From Pseudomonadota bacterium (lineage in GTDB: Bacteria; Pseudomonadota; Gammaproteobacteria; Burkholderiales; Burkholderiaceae_E): a DNA stretch of 7,707 nt. This document shows positions 1 through 7,103 of this stretch, one piece after another. Below the pieces are notes generated by a model. It had not been told where the DNA came from. It saw only the letters and a program-made list of their open reading frames with translations, and did no database searches. Position numbers and translations under genes: made by a program. Each line of letters begins with the position of its first letter. Positions within the stretch are counted from its first letter, which is position 1. The stretch spans positions 1-7,707 of the forward strand of contig JAEWEW010000230.1 in assembly GCA_023389175.1 (NCBI GenBank), given 5' to 3'.

Positions 1-745
1 GTTCGAGCTGGTCCATGCGCGCTTCTCGGAGCTCGAGCGGGTCCTCGACGAACGCGGCATCGGCTGCATCGACGGTCTGCTGCTCGACCTCGGCATCTCG
101 TCGCCCCAGGTCGACGATCCGTCGCGCGGCTTCAGCTTCCTGCAGGACGGCCCACTGGACATGCGCATGGATCCGACGCGCGGCATGTCGGCGCGGCAGT
201 GGCTCGAGCATGCGTCGGAACAGGAAATTGCGGAGGTACTGAAACGATATGGGGACGAACGGTTTGCTGTTCCGATTGCAGCGGCGATTGTTGCTCGCCG
301 CGGCCAAGCCGGTGGCGCGGGGATTCAAACCACACGACAACTTGCCGATGTCGTGGCGGCAGTCGTTCGCCGGCGGCAAAAGAGGCCGGAGGTGGGCAAG
401 AACCCGGCAACACGTACCTTTCAGGCTCTACGGATTCACGTCAATGACGAAGGCGCCGAGCTCGCGCGGGCACTAGCGGCCGCGCTGCGCCGGCTCGTGA
501 CCGGCGGGCGCCTCGCAGTCATCAGTTTCCACTCGATCGAAGATCGCATGGTCAAGCAGTTCATCTCGTTGCACAGCGGCAAGAGCGCGCAGCGGCATCC
601 GGTCACCGGTGCGCCGCTCGCCGCGCCGACGCTTGCGAGCTGCGGTCGCATCCTGCCGGGCGCCGACGAGGTGGCCGCCAACCCGCGGGCGCGCTCGGCG
701 GTGCTGCGGGTCGCGGAACGGACGGCGGCGGAGATCGCCCCGTGA
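1..745 (+). CDS. rsmH: 16S rRNA (cytosine-1402 N4) methyltransferase RsmH, 5'-truncated by the window edge
   Basis: The open frame enters at base 2 and gives 247 residues to the TGA at 743-745. Compared with E. coli RsmH (313 aa), roughly the first 80 residues, including the N-terminal SAM-binding glycine motif, lie outside the window. Family motifs run in order: IDGLLLDLGISSPQ, RGFSFLQDGPLDMRMDPTRG, the helical insert domain (EVLKRYGDERFA, TTRQLADVV), NPATRTFQALRI.VN, GGRLAVISFHSIEDRMVK, and the C-terminal ANPRARSAVLRVAERT. The enzyme uses S-adenosylmethionine to methylate N4 of C1402 in the decoding centre of 16S rRNA and is normally second in the dcw cluster, after mraZ. Codons about 218-475 use A/T-ending codons far more than the rest of the gene (listed separately), but no frameshift or stop is seen. 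The gene overlaps ftsL by four bases. Confidence 0.97.
   Translation, partial: FELVHARFSELERVLDERGIGCIDGLLLDLGISSPQVDDPSRGFSFLQDGPLDMRMDPTRGMSARQWLEHASEQEIAEVLKRYGDERFAVPIAAAIVARRGQAGGAGIQTTRQLADVVAAVVRRRQKRPEVGKNPATRTFQALRIHVNDEGAELARALAAALRRLVTGGRLAVISFHSIEDRMVKQFISLHSGKSAQRHPVTGAPLAAPTLASCGRILPGADEVAANPRARSAVLRVAERTAAEIAP
218..475 (+). other. Atypical codon-usage patch inside rsmH (possible recombination tract)
   Basis: By hand count, 39 of the 86 codons in this segment end in A or T (about 45%), for example the run TTT GCT GTT ... ATT GCA and CAA, ACA, CGA, CTA. The 72 in-frame codons before it have 7 such codons and the 89 after it have 9, about 10% each. The reading frame continues and the encoded protein still fits RsmH. 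The edges are approximate, because codon bias changes over a few codons. Gene conversion from a lower-GC relative or a chimeric assembly are the leading explanations; the sequence alone cannot separate them. Confidence 0.75.
730..733 (+). promoter_or_regulatory. Ribosome binding site of ftsL
   Basis: A GGAG core lies inside the end of rsmH, eight bases before the GTG at 742. It supports the GTG start and the four-base GTGA overlap with the rsmH stop, an arrangement that favours translational coupling. Confidence 0.6.
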
Positions 746-1023
746 GCCCGCGCGTCCTCGCCCGCGTCAACGTCGGTCTCGCGGCGGCGCTGATGATCGC
801 CGCGCTGCTGCTGGTGACCTCGCAGCACCGGGCCCGCCGGCTCGCCATCGACCTCGAGCGGGCGCAGGGACAGATGCGAGAGCTCGACGTCCGCCATTCG
901 CAGCTGCAGCTCGAGATCTCCAAGCTCGCGAAGGCGTCGCTGGTGGACCGCCGCGTGAGGGCGGAGCTGCACATGATCCCGCTGTCGCCGGAGCGCACGC
1001 TGTACCTCAGGGAGGCCAACTGA
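742..1023 (+). CDS. ftsL: Cell division protein FtsL
   Basis: A 93-residue bitopic membrane protein. A short N-terminal cytoplasmic stretch (about residues 1-10) is followed by one hydrophobic helix (about 11-26, VGLAAALMIAALLLVT). A heptad-like periplasmic segment follows (about 27-75, rich in L, E, Q and R), then a short tail. This is the FtsL plan. In characterised bacteria FtsL pairs with FtsB through the coiled coil, joins FtsQ, and helps activate FtsW and FtsI at the septum. Sequence conservation in this family is low, so the call rests on topology, size (the E. coli protein is 121 aa; shorter forms are common) and its invariable position between rsmH and ftsI. The start is GTG, overlapping the rsmH stop; the stop shares one base with the ftsI ATG. 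Confidence 0.92.
   Translation: MSPRVLARVNVGLAAALMIAALLLVTSQHRARRLAIDLERAQGQMRELDVRHSQLQLEISKLAKASLVDRRVRAELHMIPLSPERTLYLREAN
1009..1015 (+). promoter_or_regulatory. Strong ribosome binding site of ftsI
   Basis: AGGGAGG lies inside the last codons of ftsL, seven bases before the ATG at 1023. It is the best Shine-Dalgarno match in the window and fixes the ftsI start, even though the same frame stays open back to 609. Confidence 0.75.
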
Positions 1024-2825
1024 TGGCCCGATCGGTCAAGTTCGCCGCGCCCAACCTGCTCCAGACCAGGCTGCAGCTCTGGCGCTCGCGCTTCATCTTC
1101 TCGCTGGTGGCGGTCAGCTTCGTCGCGCTCGCCGGCAAGGCGCTCTACCTGCAGACCGTGTCGTCTCCCTTCCTGCTCGCCAAGGGCGCGCAGCGCTACG
1201 AGAAGACGATCGAGCTGCAGGCCAACCGCGGCCGCATCCTCGATCGCCACGGCGTGGTGCTCGCCACCAGCCTTCCGGCACGCTCCGTCTGGGCCTATCC
1301 CGATCGGGTCGACCTGGACGATCCGCGCCTGATGGACGTCGCGCGGCTGCTGGAGATCAAGCCGCTCGACCTGCAGCGCCAGCTCTCCGAGGATCGCAAC
1401 TTCGTCTTCCTGCGACGGCAGGTGGATCTCGACACCGCCGAGCGGATCAAGGCGCTGCGCATCAAGGGCTTCGGCCAGGACGACGAGTACAAGCGCAGCT
1501 ATCCGGAAGGCGAGACCGTCGCCCACCTGGTCGGCTTCACGGACATCGGCCACGTCGGGCAGGAAGGGCTCGAGCTCTCGTTCCAGTCGATGCTGGCCGG
1601 CCAGCCCGGCAGCCGCCGCGTCATTCGCGACGGCACCGGCCAGATCATCGGCGCGATCGACCAGGTGCGTGAGCCGCGCGACGGGCGCGACCTGCGGCTC
1701 ACCATCGATACCCGCATCCAGGCGCGCACCTTCGAGGCGCTCAAGGAGGCAGTGAAGGTGAACGCGGCCAAGGCCGGCGCCGCGATCGTGCTCGATGCGC
1801 GCAACGGCGAGGTGCTCGCCCTCGCCAACTGGCCGTCCTACAACCCGAACGAGCGCTCGGGCCTCTCCGGAGCGCAGCTGCGCAACCGGGCGATCACCGA
1901 CATCTACGAGCCCGGCTCCACGATGAAGGTGTTCACCGCCGCGCTCGCGCTCGAGAGCGGCAAGTACCGTCCCGGCAGCGTGATCGACGTGCGCGAGGGC
2001 CGGATGACGATCGGCCGCGACACCATCCGTGATTCCCATCGCATCAAGGAGCTCACCACGCTCGAGCAGGTGATCCAGCGCAGCTCCAACATCGGCACCG
2101 CCAAGATCGCCCTGTCGATCCCACCCGAGCAGCACTGGCGACTGCTCACCGCCGCGGGCTTCGGGCAGGCGCCCCGGCTCGGCTTCCCGGGCGCCGCTTC
2201 CGGGCGGCTCCGTCCGTACCGGAAATGGAAGCCGATCGAGCATGCCACCATCTCGTACGGACACGGCGTGTCGGTATCCCTGATGCAGATGGCGCGGGCC
2301 TACACCATCTTCGCGGGCGACGGCGAGTTGCTGCCGGTCTCCATCTTCAAGGCGCCCGAACAGGAGCAGCGTGGCCGCGCGATCCAGGTCTCGCTGCGCG
2401 CCGGCGAGGATGCGCATGACGGCGACACCGTCCGCGGCGTGCCGGTGGTGAGCCCCGGCACCGCTGCCGCGATCCGCCACATGCTGGAGTTGGCTGCGGG
2501 GCCGAAGGGCACCGCACCCTCGGCGCAGGTGCACGGCTACCGCGTGGGCGGCAAGACCGGCACGTCGCTCAAGCTGGAGAACGGCCGCTACGTGAAGAAG
2601 TACGTGTCGTCGTTCGTCGGCATGGCGCCGATGTCCGATCCCCGGATCATCGTCGCGGTGATGATCGATGAGCCGTCGAGCGGCAAGTACTATGGTGGCC
2701 AGATCGCCGGCCCGGTGTTCTCGCGGATCGCCGGCGATGCGCTCCAGACGCTCGGTGTCGAGCCCGATGCGCCCTTCGAGACGATGATCTCGCCGATGGT
2801 CGCGTTGCGCAAGGAAGGCGTGTGA
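1023..2825 (+). CDS. ftsI: Septal peptidoglycan D,D-transpeptidase FtsI (PBP3)
   Basis: A 600-residue class B penicillin-binding protein that cross-links septal peptidoglycan together with the glycosyltransferase FtsW. A basic cytoplasmic N-terminus precedes a single membrane anchor (about residues 24-43). The periplasmic pedestal domain begins near ANRGRILDRHG, the usual RGxIxDR element of class B PBPs. The transpeptidase domain carries all three active-site motifs: S299-T-M-K302 (acylated serine S299, in YEPGSTMK), S354-S-N356, and K511-T-G513 followed by T514. Length and motif spacing match the family (E. coli 588 aa, serine 307), so the enzyme looks complete and should be a beta-lactam target. 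The frame is open upstream to 609, but the ATG at 1023 is chosen for its strong binding site and because upstream codons would overwrite ftsL. The ATG shares one base with the ftsL stop; the TGA overlaps the murE GTG. Confidence 0.98.
   Translation: MARSVKFAAPNLLQTRLQLWRSRFIFSLVAVSFVALAGKALYLQTVSSPFLLAKGAQRYEKTIELQANRGRILDRHGVVLATSLPARSVWAYPDRVDLDDPRLMDVARLLEIKPLDLQRQLSEDRNFVFLRRQVDLDTAERIKALRIKGFGQDDEYKRSYPEGETVAHLVGFTDIGHVGQEGLELSFQSMLAGQPGSRRVIRDGTGQIIGAIDQVREPRDGRDLRLTIDTRIQARTFEALKEAVKVNAAKAGAAIVLDARNGEVLALANWPSYNPNERSGLSGAQLRNRAITDIYEPGSTMKVFTAALALESGKYRPGSVIDVREGRMTIGRDTIRDSHRIKELTTLEQVIQRSSNIGTAKIALSIPPEQHWRLLTAAGFGQAPRLGFPGAASGRLRPYRKWKPIEHATISYGHGVSVSLMQMARAYTIFAGDGELLPVSIFKAPEQEQRGRAIQVSLRAGEDAHDGDTVRGVPVVSPGTAAAIRHMLELAAGPKGTAPSAQVHGYRVGGKTGTSLKLENGRYVKKYVSSFVGMAPMSDPRIIVAVMIDEPSSGKYYGGQIAGPVFSRIAGDALQTLGVEPDAPFETMISPMVALRKEGV
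2811..2818 (+). promoter_or_regulatory. Ribosome binding site of murE
   Basis: AAGGAAGG within the last codons of ftsI sits just upstream of the GTG at 2822, with six bases between the AAGGA core and the start. It supports the GTG start and the GTGA overlap with the ftsI stop. Confidence 0.65.
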
Positions 2826-4564
2826 CGGGGTCCCGGTCGATCGGGCCGGTCGCGCGGCATGCCGCCGACTGGCTCAGGCAACAGCTGCCGGCTCGGGCGC
2901 GACTGCGCTGCGACAGCCGGCGGGTGACCGCGGGCGATGCGTTCTTCGCGTACCCGGGCGAGCGCGGCGACGGTCGCGACTGGCTGCGCCCGGCGCTCGA
3001 GGCGGGTGCCGCCGCGATCCTGATGGAGCGGGCCGGCCTGGAAGCCTTCGAGACCGTGGTGGCCGAGGCCGGCGTGCCGTCGCTCGCGATCGAAGGCCTG
3101 CGGCGCCAGGCCGGCGAGATCGCCTCGGCCTACCTCGGCGAGCCGAGCGCGCGCATGAAGGTGATCGCGGTCACCGGCACCAACGGCAAGACCAGCTGCA
3201 CGCACTGGATTGCGCAGGGCTTCGAGCATCGCGCCCGCCAGCTCGCCGCGGCGCGCCGCGGGGACGGTGCTGACGCGACCATGGAACCCGACCGTGCGCG
3301 CGCGGCGGTGATCGGTACGCTCGGCGCCGGCATCCCGGCTCGGGGCGACGCCGGCGAGTTCGAGCCGGAGCCCGATGCCGACGCGATCCTCACCACGCCG
3401 GACGCGCTGGGCCTGCAGCACCGGCTCGCCGACTTCGCCGCCCGCGGCATCGAGCTGGTCGCGCTGGAGGCCTCCTCCATCGGCCTGCAGCAAGGCCGGC
3501 TGAACGGCACCCGGATCGCGGTCGCTGTGCTGACCAACCTCAGTCGCGACCATCTCGACTACCACGTGACGATGCAGGCCTACGCGGCAGCGAAGGCCAG
3601 GCTCTTCGCGTGGCCGACGCTCGAGGCGCTGGTGGTCAACCTCGCGGACCCGGCGTCGGCCGAGATGATGAACGCGGCCGATCCGGACCTGCGGCGGATC
3701 GGCTACCTGCTCAACGACACGCCGGCCGGCGGCGAAGCCCTGGTCGACGCAGGCGAGCGCTCCACCGCCTGCAGCGACCTGCTCACCGCGACGCCCGTGG
3801 ACGCGCACGGCCGGATCCTGCTGTCGTGGTTCCGCGCCGCCGGCGAGGCATGGCCGGCGGACCGGCGCGAGGCGACGGGCGGCGGGGACAGCATCGACCT
3901 GCAGCTCTCGCTCATCGGCCGCTTCAACATCGCGAACGCCCTGGCGGTCGCCGGCACCTGGCTCGCCCTCGGCTGGTCGCTCCCGGAGATCGCGGCCGGC
4001 CTGGAGCGGCTGCGCCCGGTCCCCGGACGCCTGCAGATGGTGGGCGACCCGCGCGACGCGCTGATGCCGCTCGCGGTCATCGACTATGCGCACACGCCGG
4101 ATGCGCTTGCCAACGCGCTGGCGGCGCTGCGACCGCTTGCCGAGGCCCGCCGCGGGCGGCTGTGGTGCGTCTTCGGTGCCGGCGGCGATCGCGACCCGGG
4201 CAAGCGGGCTCCGATGGCGGCAGCGGTGGAGCGGCATGCGGACGAGGTGGTGCTGACCAGCGACAACCCGCGCAGCGAAACGCCGGAGGCGATCATCGCG
4301 CAGCTGCGCGCCGGCCTCTCGAGGGCGCCGTGGCGCGAGCAGCCGGACCGGGCGCAGGCGATCGCCGCGGCCCTGCAGGCGGCCGCGCCGGCGGACGTCG
4401 TCCTGATCGCGGGCAAGGGACACGAGGCCTACCAGGAGATCCGCGGGCAGCGCCTGCCGTTCTCCGATGTCGACCAGGCGCGGCTCGCGCTGCGGCAGCG
4501 GGCCGAGGCATCCGCGCCCGCGGGCGGCTGCGCGGGATCCGGCGCCGGCGATGGCGATGTTTGA
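2822..4564 (+). CDS. murE: UDP-MurNAc-L-Ala-D-Glu:meso-diaminopimelate ligase MurE
   Basis: A 580-residue cytoplasmic Mur ligase that adds meso-diaminopimelate to UDP-MurNAc-L-Ala-D-Glu using ATP. The N-terminal substrate-binding domain has the CDSRRV motif. The central ATPase domain has the P-loop G119-T-N-G-K-T124, an EASSIG segment and NLSRDHLDYH. K258 in YAAAKARLF is at the position of the carbamylated lysine. The C-terminal domain has VIDYAHTPDAL, GAGGDRDPGKR, the diaminopimelate-selecting D481-N-P-R484, and AGKGHE. DNPR argues for meso-DAP rather than lysine. The protein is about 85 residues longer than E. coli MurE (495 aa). By eye, extra material lies near residues 137-161 (Arg/Ala-rich), 174-188 and 340-356, plus a Gly/Ala tail from about 561. 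None of it disrupts a catalytic motif. The start is GTG; the 3' end overlaps murF by 14 bases. Confidence 0.97.
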   Translation: MTGSRSIGPVARHAADWLRQQLPARARLRCDSRRVTAGDAFFAYPGERGDGRDWLRPALEAGAAAILMERAGLEAFETVVAEAGVPSLAIEGLRRQAGEIASAYLGEPSARMKVIAVTGTNGKTSCTHWIAQGFEHRARQLAAARRGDGADATMEPDRARAAVIGTLGAGIPARGDAGEFEPEPDADAILTTPDALGLQHRLADFAARGIELVALEASSIGLQQGRLNGTRIAVAVLTNLSRDHLDYHVTMQAYAAAKARLFAWPTLEALVVNLADPASAEMMNAADPDLRRIGYLLNDTPAGGEALVDAGERSTACSDLLTATPVDAHGRILLSWFRAAGEAWPADRREATGGGDSIDLQLSLIGRFNIANALAVAGTWLALGWSLPEIAAGLERLRPVPGRLQMVGDPRDALMPLAVIDYAHTPDALANALAALRPLAEARRGRLWCVFGAGGDRDPGKRAPMAAAVERHADEVVLTSDNPRSETPEAIIAQLRAGLSRAPWREQPDRAQAIAAALQAAAPADVVLIAGKGHEAYQEIRGQRLPFSDVDQARLALRQRAEASAPAGGCAGSGAGDGDV

Positions 4565-5930
4565 CCTGCGCCAGGCTTTCGACTGGCTGCCCCAGGCGGT
4601 GCTGCTCGGCACCGGCGCGGAGCGGATCGAGCGGGTGAGCACCGACACGCGGGACATCCGGCGCGGCGATCTCTTCGTCGCGCTGCGCGGCGACCGCTTC
4701 GACGGCCACGACTTCGTGGGCGACGCGGTCGCCAAGGGCGCGGCCGCGATCGCGGTCGAGCGCTGGACCGAGCGCGCGGCGGCACCGGCGCTGCTGGTGC
4801 CGGACAGCCGCAAGGCACTCGGCTGGATCGCCGCGGGCTGGCGCCGCGGCTTCGACCTGCCGCTGATCGCCGTGACCGGCAGCAACGGCAAGACGACGGT
4901 CAAGGAGATGATCGCGGCCATCCTGGCCGCCCACTACGGCCCGGCCGCGGCGTTCGCCACGCGCGGGAACCTGAACAACGACGTCGGCGTGCCGCACACG
5001 CTGCTGTCGCTCGAATCCGGCCACCGCGCCGCCGTCGTCGAGCTCGGCATGAACCACCTGGGCGAGATCGCCTGGCTCGCGAGCCTCGCCCGGCCGACGG
5101 TCGCGCTGGTGAACAACGCGCAGCGCGAGCACCAGGAGTTCCTCGACGGCCCCGCGGCCACCGCGACCGAGAATGGCGCGGTGCTGCAGGCGCTCGGCAG
5201 CGACGGCGTCGCTGTCTTTCCCGGTGACGATCCGCATGCGCCGATCTGGCGCCGCCTGGCAGGCGCGCGGCGCACCATCGAGTTCGGCCTCGAATCCGCG
5301 CAGGCGGTGCATGCGCCGCGGGATGCCCGGCCGGCGGGCTTCACCGCGACGGTGGCCGGGCAGCCGCTCGAGCTGCGGCTCAACATCGCCGGCCGCCACA
5401 ATGTGCGCAACGCGCTCGCCGCGGTCGCCTGCGCCCACGCGATCGGCGTGCCGAACGAGGCCATCGCCCGCGGGCTGCAGGCGTTCGTGCCGGTCGCCGG
5501 CCGGTTGCGGCGGCTGCGCGGTGCCGCCGGCTTCGAGCTGATCGACGACACCTACAACGCGAATCCGGACTCGGTCCGGGCGGCGATCGACGTGCTCGCC
5601 GACGAGCCGGCGCCGCGCCTGCTGGTGCTCGGCGACATGGGCGAGGTCGGCGCCCAGGGACCGCTGTTCCACCGCGAGGTGGGCGCCTATGCGCGCGACC
5701 GCGGCATAGACCGCCTGCTGGCCGCCGGCGCGCAGAGCCGCGAGACGGTGGCTGCCTTCGGCGAAGGCGCGACCCATTTCGAGTCGGTGGAGGCGCTGGT
5801 CGAGGCGGTCGCGCGGCTCGCGCCCGGTTTCGGCGCCGTGCTGGTCAAGGGCTCCCGCTTCATGCGGATGGAGCGGGTGCTGCCGGCGCTGGGGCAGGCG
5901 CAGGAGCCGACGCAAGGGGGGCACCACTGA
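4551..5930 (+). CDS. murF: UDP-MurNAc-tripeptide:D-Ala-D-Ala ligase MurF
   Basis: From the ATG at 4551 the product is 459 residues, close to E. coli MurF (452). It performs the last cytoplasmic ligation, joining D-Ala-D-Ala to the UDP-MurNAc tripeptide with ATP. The N-terminal domain has VSTDTRDIRRGDLFVALRG. The ATPase domain has the P-loop G110-S-N-G-K-T115-T, a GNLNNDVGVPHT segment, ELGMNHLGEI and NNAQREHQE. The Mur ligase C-terminal domain has NIAGRHNVRNALAA, D333-T-Y-N-A-N-P339, GDMGEVG and KGSRFMRMERVL. The frame is open upstream to an ATG at 4467, but those codons are Arg/Pro-rich and lie inside conserved murE sequence, so they are rejected. ATGs at 4551 and 4557 are both possible; 4551 gives a 14-base overlap with murE, 4557 eight. 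Neither has a good Shine-Dalgarno sequence, so translation may depend on ribosomes finishing murE. Confidence 0.96.
   Translation: MAMFDLRQAFDWLPQAVLLGTGAERIERVSTDTRDIRRGDLFVALRGDRFDGHDFVGDAVAKGAAAIAVERWTERAAAPALLVPDSRKALGWIAAGWRRGFDLPLIAVTGSNGKTTVKEMIAAILAAHYGPAAAFATRGNLNNDVGVPHTLLSLESGHRAAVVELGMNHLGEIAWLASLARPTVALVNNAQREHQEFLDGPAATATENGAVLQALGSDGVAVFPGDDPHAPIWRRLAGARRTIEFGLESAQAVHAPRDARPAGFTATVAGQPLELRLNIAGRHNVRNALAAVACAHAIGVPNEAIARGLQAFVPVAGRLRRLRGAAGFELIDDTYNANPDSVRAAIDVLADEPAPRLLVLGDMGEVGAQGPLFHREVGAYARDRGIDRLLAAGAQSRETVAAFGEGATHFESVEALVEAVARLAPGFGAVLVKGSRFMRMERVLPALGQAQEPTQGGHH
5914..5921 (+). promoter_or_regulatory. Ribosome binding site of mraY
   Basis: A purine run AAGGGGGG near the end of murF, eight bases before the ATG at 5930. 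It supports that start, whose first base is also the last base of the murF TGA. Confidence 0.55.
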
Positions 5931-7099
5931 TGCTGCTCGAGCTGTCGCAGTGGCTGGCGAAGGAGTACCGGGTCTTCTCGGTCTTCAACTACATCACCCT
6001 GCGGGCGGTGCTCGCCACCCTGACCTCGCTGTTCATCGGCCTGCTGTTCGGCCCGGCGGTGATCCGGCGGCTGACCGCGATGAAGATCGGGCAGGCGGTG
6101 CGCACCGACGGCCCGCAGACCCACCTGATCAAGACCGGCACGCCCACCATGGGCGGCGTGCTGGTGCTGATCTCGGTCGGCCTCGCCACGCTGCTTTGGG
6201 CGGACCTTGGCAACCGGTTCGTCTGGATCGTGCTGGTCGTGACCACCGGCTTCGGGCTGGTCTGCTGGGTGGACGACTATCGCAAGGTCGTCTACCGCGA
6301 TCCCAAGGGCATGTCCGCGCGGGAGAAGTACCTGTGGCAGAGCGGCATCGGGCTGTTCGCCGCGTGCTATCTCGCCTTCGCCATCCCCAGCCAGACCAGC
6401 GGCCAGGCGCTGGACCTCTTCGTGCTGTGGCTGAAGAGCGGGCTGCGCATGGAGCTGCCGTCGAACGCCAACCTGATCGTGCCCTTCTTCAAGGAGATCG
6501 CCTATCCCCTCGGCGTCTTCGGCTTCATCGCCATGTCCTACTTCGTGATCGTCGGCACCAGCAACGCGGTCAACCTGACCGACGGCGCGGACGGCCTCGC
6601 GATCATGCCGGCGGTGCTGGTGGGCTCGGCTCTCGGAGTGTTCGCCTACGTGACCGGCAATGCGGTGTTCTCCCGCTACCTGCTGATCCCCTACATCCCC
6701 GGCGCCGGCGAGCTGGTGGTGGTGTGCGGGGCGATCGCGGGGGCCGGGCTCGCCTTCCTCTGGTACAACGCCTACCCGGCGCAGGTGTTCATGGGCGACG
6801 TCGGCGCGCTCGCGCTCGGCGCCGCGCTCGGCACGATCGCCGTCATCGTGCGCCAGGAGATCGTGCTGTTCATCATGGGCGGCGTGTTCGTCGCCGAGAC
6901 CATCTCGGTGATGCTTCAGGTCGCCTACTTCAAGTACACCAAGCGCAAGTACGGGGAGGGCCGTCGCATCTTCCGGATGGCGCCGCTGCACCATCACTTC
7001 GAGGTGGGCGGCACCAAGGAATCCCAGATCGTCGTCCGGTTCTGGATCGTGACGATGATGCTGGTGCTGTTCGGCCTCTCGTCGCTGAAGCTGAGGTAG
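5930..7099 (+). CDS. mraY: Phospho-N-acetylmuramoyl-pentapeptide transferase MraY
   Basis: A 389-residue polytopic inner-membrane enzyme that transfers phospho-MurNAc-pentapeptide from UDP to undecaprenyl phosphate, making lipid I. Hydrophobic segments run along the whole length, consistent with the ten-helix MraY fold. Catalytic and Mg/substrate-binding residues are present: D115-D116 in CWVDDYRK, D218 in NAVNLTDGADG, D290 in FMGDVGALALG, and the H354-H355-H356 cluster in MAPLHHHFE. The protein is about 30 residues longer than E. coli MraY (360 aa); as I recall, this longer form is usual in betaproteobacteria, with extra sequence in the central region (about residues 155-190). The ATG overlaps the murF stop by one base. 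It sits between the ligase that completes the pentapeptide and murD, the normal dcw position. A second + frame open across the same region is an Arg/Gly/His-rich shadow. Confidence 0.98.
   Translation: MLLELSQWLAKEYRVFSVFNYITLRAVLATLTSLFIGLLFGPAVIRRLTAMKIGQAVRTDGPQTHLIKTGTPTMGGVLVLISVGLATLLWADLGNRFVWIVLVVTTGFGLVCWVDDYRKVVYRDPKGMSAREKYLWQSGIGLFAACYLAFAIPSQTSGQALDLFVLWLKSGLRMELPSNANLIVPFFKEIAYPLGVFGFIAMSYFVIVGTSNAVNLTDGADGLAIMPAVLVGSALGVFAYVTGNAVFSRYLLIPYIPGAGELVVVCGAIAGAGLAFLWYNAYPAQVFMGDVGALALGAALGTIAVIVRQEIVLFIMGGVFVAETISVMLQVAYFKYTKRKYGEGRRIFRMAPLHHHFEVGGTKESQIVVRFWIVTMMLVLFGLSSLKLR
7093..7096 (+). promoter_or_regulatory. Ribosome binding site of murD
   Basis: GAGG at the very end of mraY, seven bases before the TTG at 7104. 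The spacing favours TTG 7104 over the later in-frame GTG at 7125, which would remove the residues just before the first beta strand. Confidence 0.55.
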
Positions 7100-7103
7100 C
7101 GGT

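Noticed and set aside
228..253. Possible internal promoter (TTGCGG ... TATGGG) in the AT-richer part of rsmH
   Set aside because: The -10 match is poor and the boxes fall inside conserved coding sequence. The local AT rise is explained by the codon patch as a whole, which shows no other promoter-like signal.
609..1022. N-terminal extension of ftsI by 138 residues
   Set aside because: The frame is open, but the extra residues are Arg/Ala/Pro-rich and overlap rsmH and ftsL. The ATG at 1023 has a strong binding site and gives the usual FtsI length.
603..2534. 643-residue open frame on the minus strand across ftsL and ftsI
   Set aside because: It is antisense to well-recognised genes, rich in Arg, Gly, Ala, Asp and His with no recognisable domain. 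High GC removes stop codons from the complementary frame, so long antisense frames are expected.
2690..4921. 743-residue open frame on the minus strand across murE
   Set aside because: Same cause: it mirrors the murE codon pattern, shows no family motif and has no plausible binding site or operon context.
7100..7103. Possible promoter or terminator between mraY and murD
   Set aside because: Only four bases separate the genes, with no hairpin followed by a T run and no room for promoter elements.
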